Below, piece by piece: positions 62,008 to 64,000 of a stretch of DNA of 64,000 nucleotides. The notes beneath the pieces were generated by a model. That model was not told where the DNA came from. It did not search any database and saw nothing but the letters and a program-made list of their open reading frames with translations. Position 1 is the first letter of the stretch. Each line of letters begins with the position of its first letter. Made by a program: the position numbers and the translations under genes. The stretch covers positions 620,001 to 684,000 of the forward strand of contig JAWWNJ010000031.1 of assembly GCA_037176885.1 (NCBI GenBank). The letters are read 5' to 3'. This DNA is from Favolaschia claudopus. Lineage: Eukaryota; Basidiomycota; Agaricomycetes; Agaricales; Mycenaceae.

Positions 62008-64000
62008 CTCAGATTTCTCCGAAGTATGCTGCAAGACCAGATAAGCGCTATGGTATAAAAGGTCTGCGTCGTCGAAATCTGAAGAAGTCGTTGCTAAGAG
62101 TGCGCCTTTCCTGCGCTTCTCTAGCCATGCCTCCCAGTCAGGACACTCCCTGTCCCAATGACGTGAACTGCCGCAAACCTTGCAGGGCGAGGGTGGTTCT
62201 TTTCCCATCTTCGTCCTCGCGTGATCGTTTTTCGGGAAGGGATAACCTCCTTTCGGCGGAGGCCTTTGTCTTCGAGCAAGAGTCTGGTAAGCACTCCTCA
62301 AAGTCGCAGAGTTCTCGTCTTCATCTTCACCAGTGACCGCCATTGCCTGTTGGATGAAGTCCTCTTCTTCTTTGACCTCACCTTCTTCGATCACCGCCAG
62401 ATTCGCACCGCGATACCTTCGCTGCGACGAGCTAGCTGAATTATTGGATGTAAGCACGCCCATTCGCCGTAAGACTGAAGGTAAGTTCTGCGCGGTAACT
62501 ACGTCTGTAGAGCTGCGCTGGACTGCCTCTACCAGCTCCTCCTCATGTTCGTTCAGTCTTTCGTATAGCTCTCGGACTGAACGGACGTTTTCTAGGACCA
62601 GGATTGTGCTCCAAGCAATGGGTGCCTTTTGCATTACAACGAAGACTTCTTGCTGAGTGCCCTCAGGAGTGCTGGTAAGAAGGCGGGTGTATCGAATGCG
62701 ACGACTTATGAAACTCTGGGGGGATTCCCTCTCAAATCCGGCTTGTCGAAAGGCTTGTTGCTCAAACTTCAAATTCATACGCAATTGCCACCTTTTTCCC
62801 AGGTATTCGTCTCGAATCGCTTGGAGGTAGTTCAAGTAATGGGTGCGCATGAAGGTTTGTCGGTCCGAAGGTAGCGTCGAAAACCACATCTGTACCTGCG
62901 ATCCTTTGACCAATCTCGTAGGAAGCCAGAAACCAAGGGCCCGCGGAAGCCATCCCAGCAAGCTGGCTAGCTGCATTATCTCCCAGAAGTACTCGATAGC
63001 GGAGTTGTGGTCGCCATCCCATTCTGGCAGCGTTTCAACTTTCAGTTTAGGCTCAATGGTAGGCACCATAGTGCCATAAGGGGCTCCCGGAGCTATGTAC
63101 GGAAATCGGTGGTCTGAATCGGAAGATTCCGATCCGCCTGAAGAACTGGAACGACCGTCTTCAGAATCGGGAGGAGAAGGAGGGTTCCCTCCTCCTCCAG
63201 GAGCTGGTCTTCCCGAACGATTTCGCGGGGGAGGAGGGGGACGACGCCTACTTGGGTGATCTCTCCCATTGTCGTCGTCACCGTCATCCGGAGGACCTCC
63301 ACCACCGTGATAACCTGCTCCTTCGGCAGTGGGGGGAACAGGAAGGGGCCTCTCTCTGCTGCCTCTTCTCGATCGAGTTCGCGACCTGCGTCTTGGGGCC
63401 GGCACTTCTGGGAGATGAGATCCATCCGCTTGGATCGGTCCATCACGAAAGCTTTGCCACTCCTCGCGAAGAGGTAGAGACCGGGCTTCCCTTTCGGGTA
63501 CTCGCGGTGAGTGAACCGCTGCTGGTTTCGGGGAAGGCGCCATGCTCCTCTGGTCAAAGACTTTCTCCGTGACTCTAGCAGTTCTGACTTGGCTTACAGA
63601 TTCATGCGGGTGTAGAGATCCCATGGTGTAAATTCTATAAGGATCGCTAGGGCCTCTTCGCAAAGGATCGGGCAAACTTGGTCCAGGTACGGCAGTTTGC
63701 CAAGTGGGGTCTCGCGAGCTAGAAGGTAAAAGAAGGTCGTCTGGTCCTTTAAACCTTGGTGCCGCGCTCAAAAGTCCAGTCCTCTGTGGTAGGTCCTGAA
63801 GGTCAACTCCTTTCGTTTCTCTTTGTTTACCCTCCGCCTTGGATCTCCACTCGGGAGTTTTGGACGGGCCAGGGTGGTCAACCTCAGGCTGAAACGGGTG
63901 TCTGCGTGAAGACACGCCCTGTTCGTGCGGAAGACTGAATTCGGGACCTAACCCATGGCTAGAGCGGGGCGATATAGCAACTTCCCTGCGTTCGCCTTCA
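61999..64000 (-). CDS. Gypsy gag (5' end outside the window)
   Basis: Open from the window edge to TAA at 61999–62001. A long Pro/Arg/Ser-rich N-terminal region (RRRPPPPPRNRSGRPAPGGG) precedes a capsid-like part (VETLPEWDGDHNSAIEYFWE, QMWFSTLPSDRQTFMRTHY, MNLKFEQQAFRQAGFERESP). A CCHC zinc knuckle CKVCGSSRHWDREC lies near the C-terminus. The first Met in this frame is not in the window: a GTG at 63915 is only a frame landmark and the frame stays open upstream. Gag packages the element RNA. Confidence 0.88.
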   Translation of the reverse strand, partial: EGERREVAISPRSSHGLGPEFSLPHEQGVSSRRHPFQPEVDHPGPSKTPEWRSKAEGKQRETKGVDLQDLPQRTGLLSAAPRFKGPDDLLLPSSSRDPTWQTAVPGPSLPDPLRRGPSDPYRIYTMGSLHPHESVSQVRTARVTEKVFDQRSMAPSPKPAAVHSPRVPEREARSLPLREEWQSFRDGPIQADGSHLPEVPAPRRRSRTRSRRGSRERPLPVPPTAEGAGYHGGGGPPDDGDDDNGRDHPSRRRPPPPPRNRSGRPAPGGGGNPPSPPDSEDGRSSSSGGSESSDSDHRFPYIAPGAPYGTMVPTIEPKLKVETLPEWDGDHNSAIEYFWEIMQLASLLGWLPRALGFWLPTRLVKGSQVQMWFSTLPSDRQTFMRTHYLNYLQAIRDEYLGKRWQLRMNLKFEQQAFRQAGFERESPQSFISRRIRYTRLLTSTPEGTQQEVFVVMQKAPIAWSTILVLENVRSVRELYERLNEHEEELVEAVQRSSTDVVTAQNLPSVLRRMGVLTSNNSASSSQRRYRGANLAVIEEGEVKEEEDFIQQAMAVTGEDEDENSATLRSAYQTLARRQRPPPKGGYPFPKNDHARTKMGKEPPSPCKVCGSSRHWDRECPDWEAWLEKRRKGALLATTSSDFDDADLLYHSAYLVLQHTSEKSESF

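Larger units (their letters stand above)
53038..64000 (-). mobile_element. Ty3/gypsy chromovirus, truncated by the window end
   Basis: Reading on the − strand: gag, pol (protease, RT, RNase H, integrase, chromodomain), an extra 986-codon ORF, a polypurine tract and the 3' LTR. The 5' LTR, primer-binding site and gag start lie beyond 64000. The chromodomain at the integrase C-terminus places it among chromoviruses. Coding regions are long and largely open, so the insertion is not old, but pol has one frameshift. Confidence 0.92.

Noticed and set aside
63915..63915. Gag start at 63915
   Set aside because: The codon is GTG and the frame is open to the window edge, so the real start is outside.
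1..64000. tRNA, rRNA or CRISPR arrays
   Set aside because: No convincing tRNA A/B-box pair with cloverleaf and no spaced identical repeats were seen by eye. A tRNAscan run would be decisive.

Overview
The window looks like nuclear DNA of a mushroom-forming basidiomycete (Agaricomycetes). Genes are split by many short GT–AG introns of about 45–75 bp. There is a fungal-specific FunK1 kinase, an expanded BTB/POZ family and a Ty3/gypsy chromovirus. Gene calls rest on frame continuity, splice-site logic, comparison between paralogues inside the window, and recognised protein motifs. No database search was possible.

Layout. 0–10 kb: a FunK1-type kinase (open at the left edge), a compact Ctr copper transporter in five small exons, a small ABM-barrel protein, a decayed tandem-duplicated tract, a mitochondrial C6orf136/DUF2358-like protein and an MFS transporter. 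10–17 kb: an orphan gene (family 'B'), then two NmrA-like paralogues in inverted orientation around a SEC14 gene. 18–28 kb: a secreted M28-like hydrolase, a CstF-64 hinge protein and dephospho-CoA kinase in divergent orientation with a hAT-like MITE in their shared promoter, a Vps68/UPF0220 membrane protein, a decayed second copy of the orphan family ('C'), a second ABM protein and a nucleolin/Nsr1 homologue.

28.8–49.3 kb: seven BTB/POZ genes. Three (30.5–34.1 kb, + strand) are mirrored in the same order by three on the − strand (48.8–45.1 kb). This forms an inverted duplication with arms of about 4.1–4.2 kb. The arms enclose about 11 kb of mostly single-copy cellular genes: ABM no. 3, RPAP1, PRPP synthetase, Rab escort protein and NMD3. 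A further BTB copy (28.8 kb) is frameshifted, and one arm member (31.8 kb) is broken near its start.

49.3–64 kb: an LSM14/Scd6 homologue, then a 1.36 kb fold-back element with arms of about 400 bp packed with small hairpins, then a gypsy chromovirus on the − strand that runs off the right edge. It shows a 499 bp 3' LTR, a gag ORF that reaches the window end, a likely −1 frameshift into pol, a pol gene with one frameshift in reverse transcriptase, and, after the integrase/chromodomain, a 986-codon extra ORF with its own pyrimidine-rich leader. That extra ORF resembles no envelope protein and no family I recognise. It and the fold-back element are the most likely novel content.

A recurring theme is paralogue pairs in inverted orientation around cellular genes (NmrA pair, orphan B/C pair, BTB arms), which suggests repeated inverted segmental duplication in this region.
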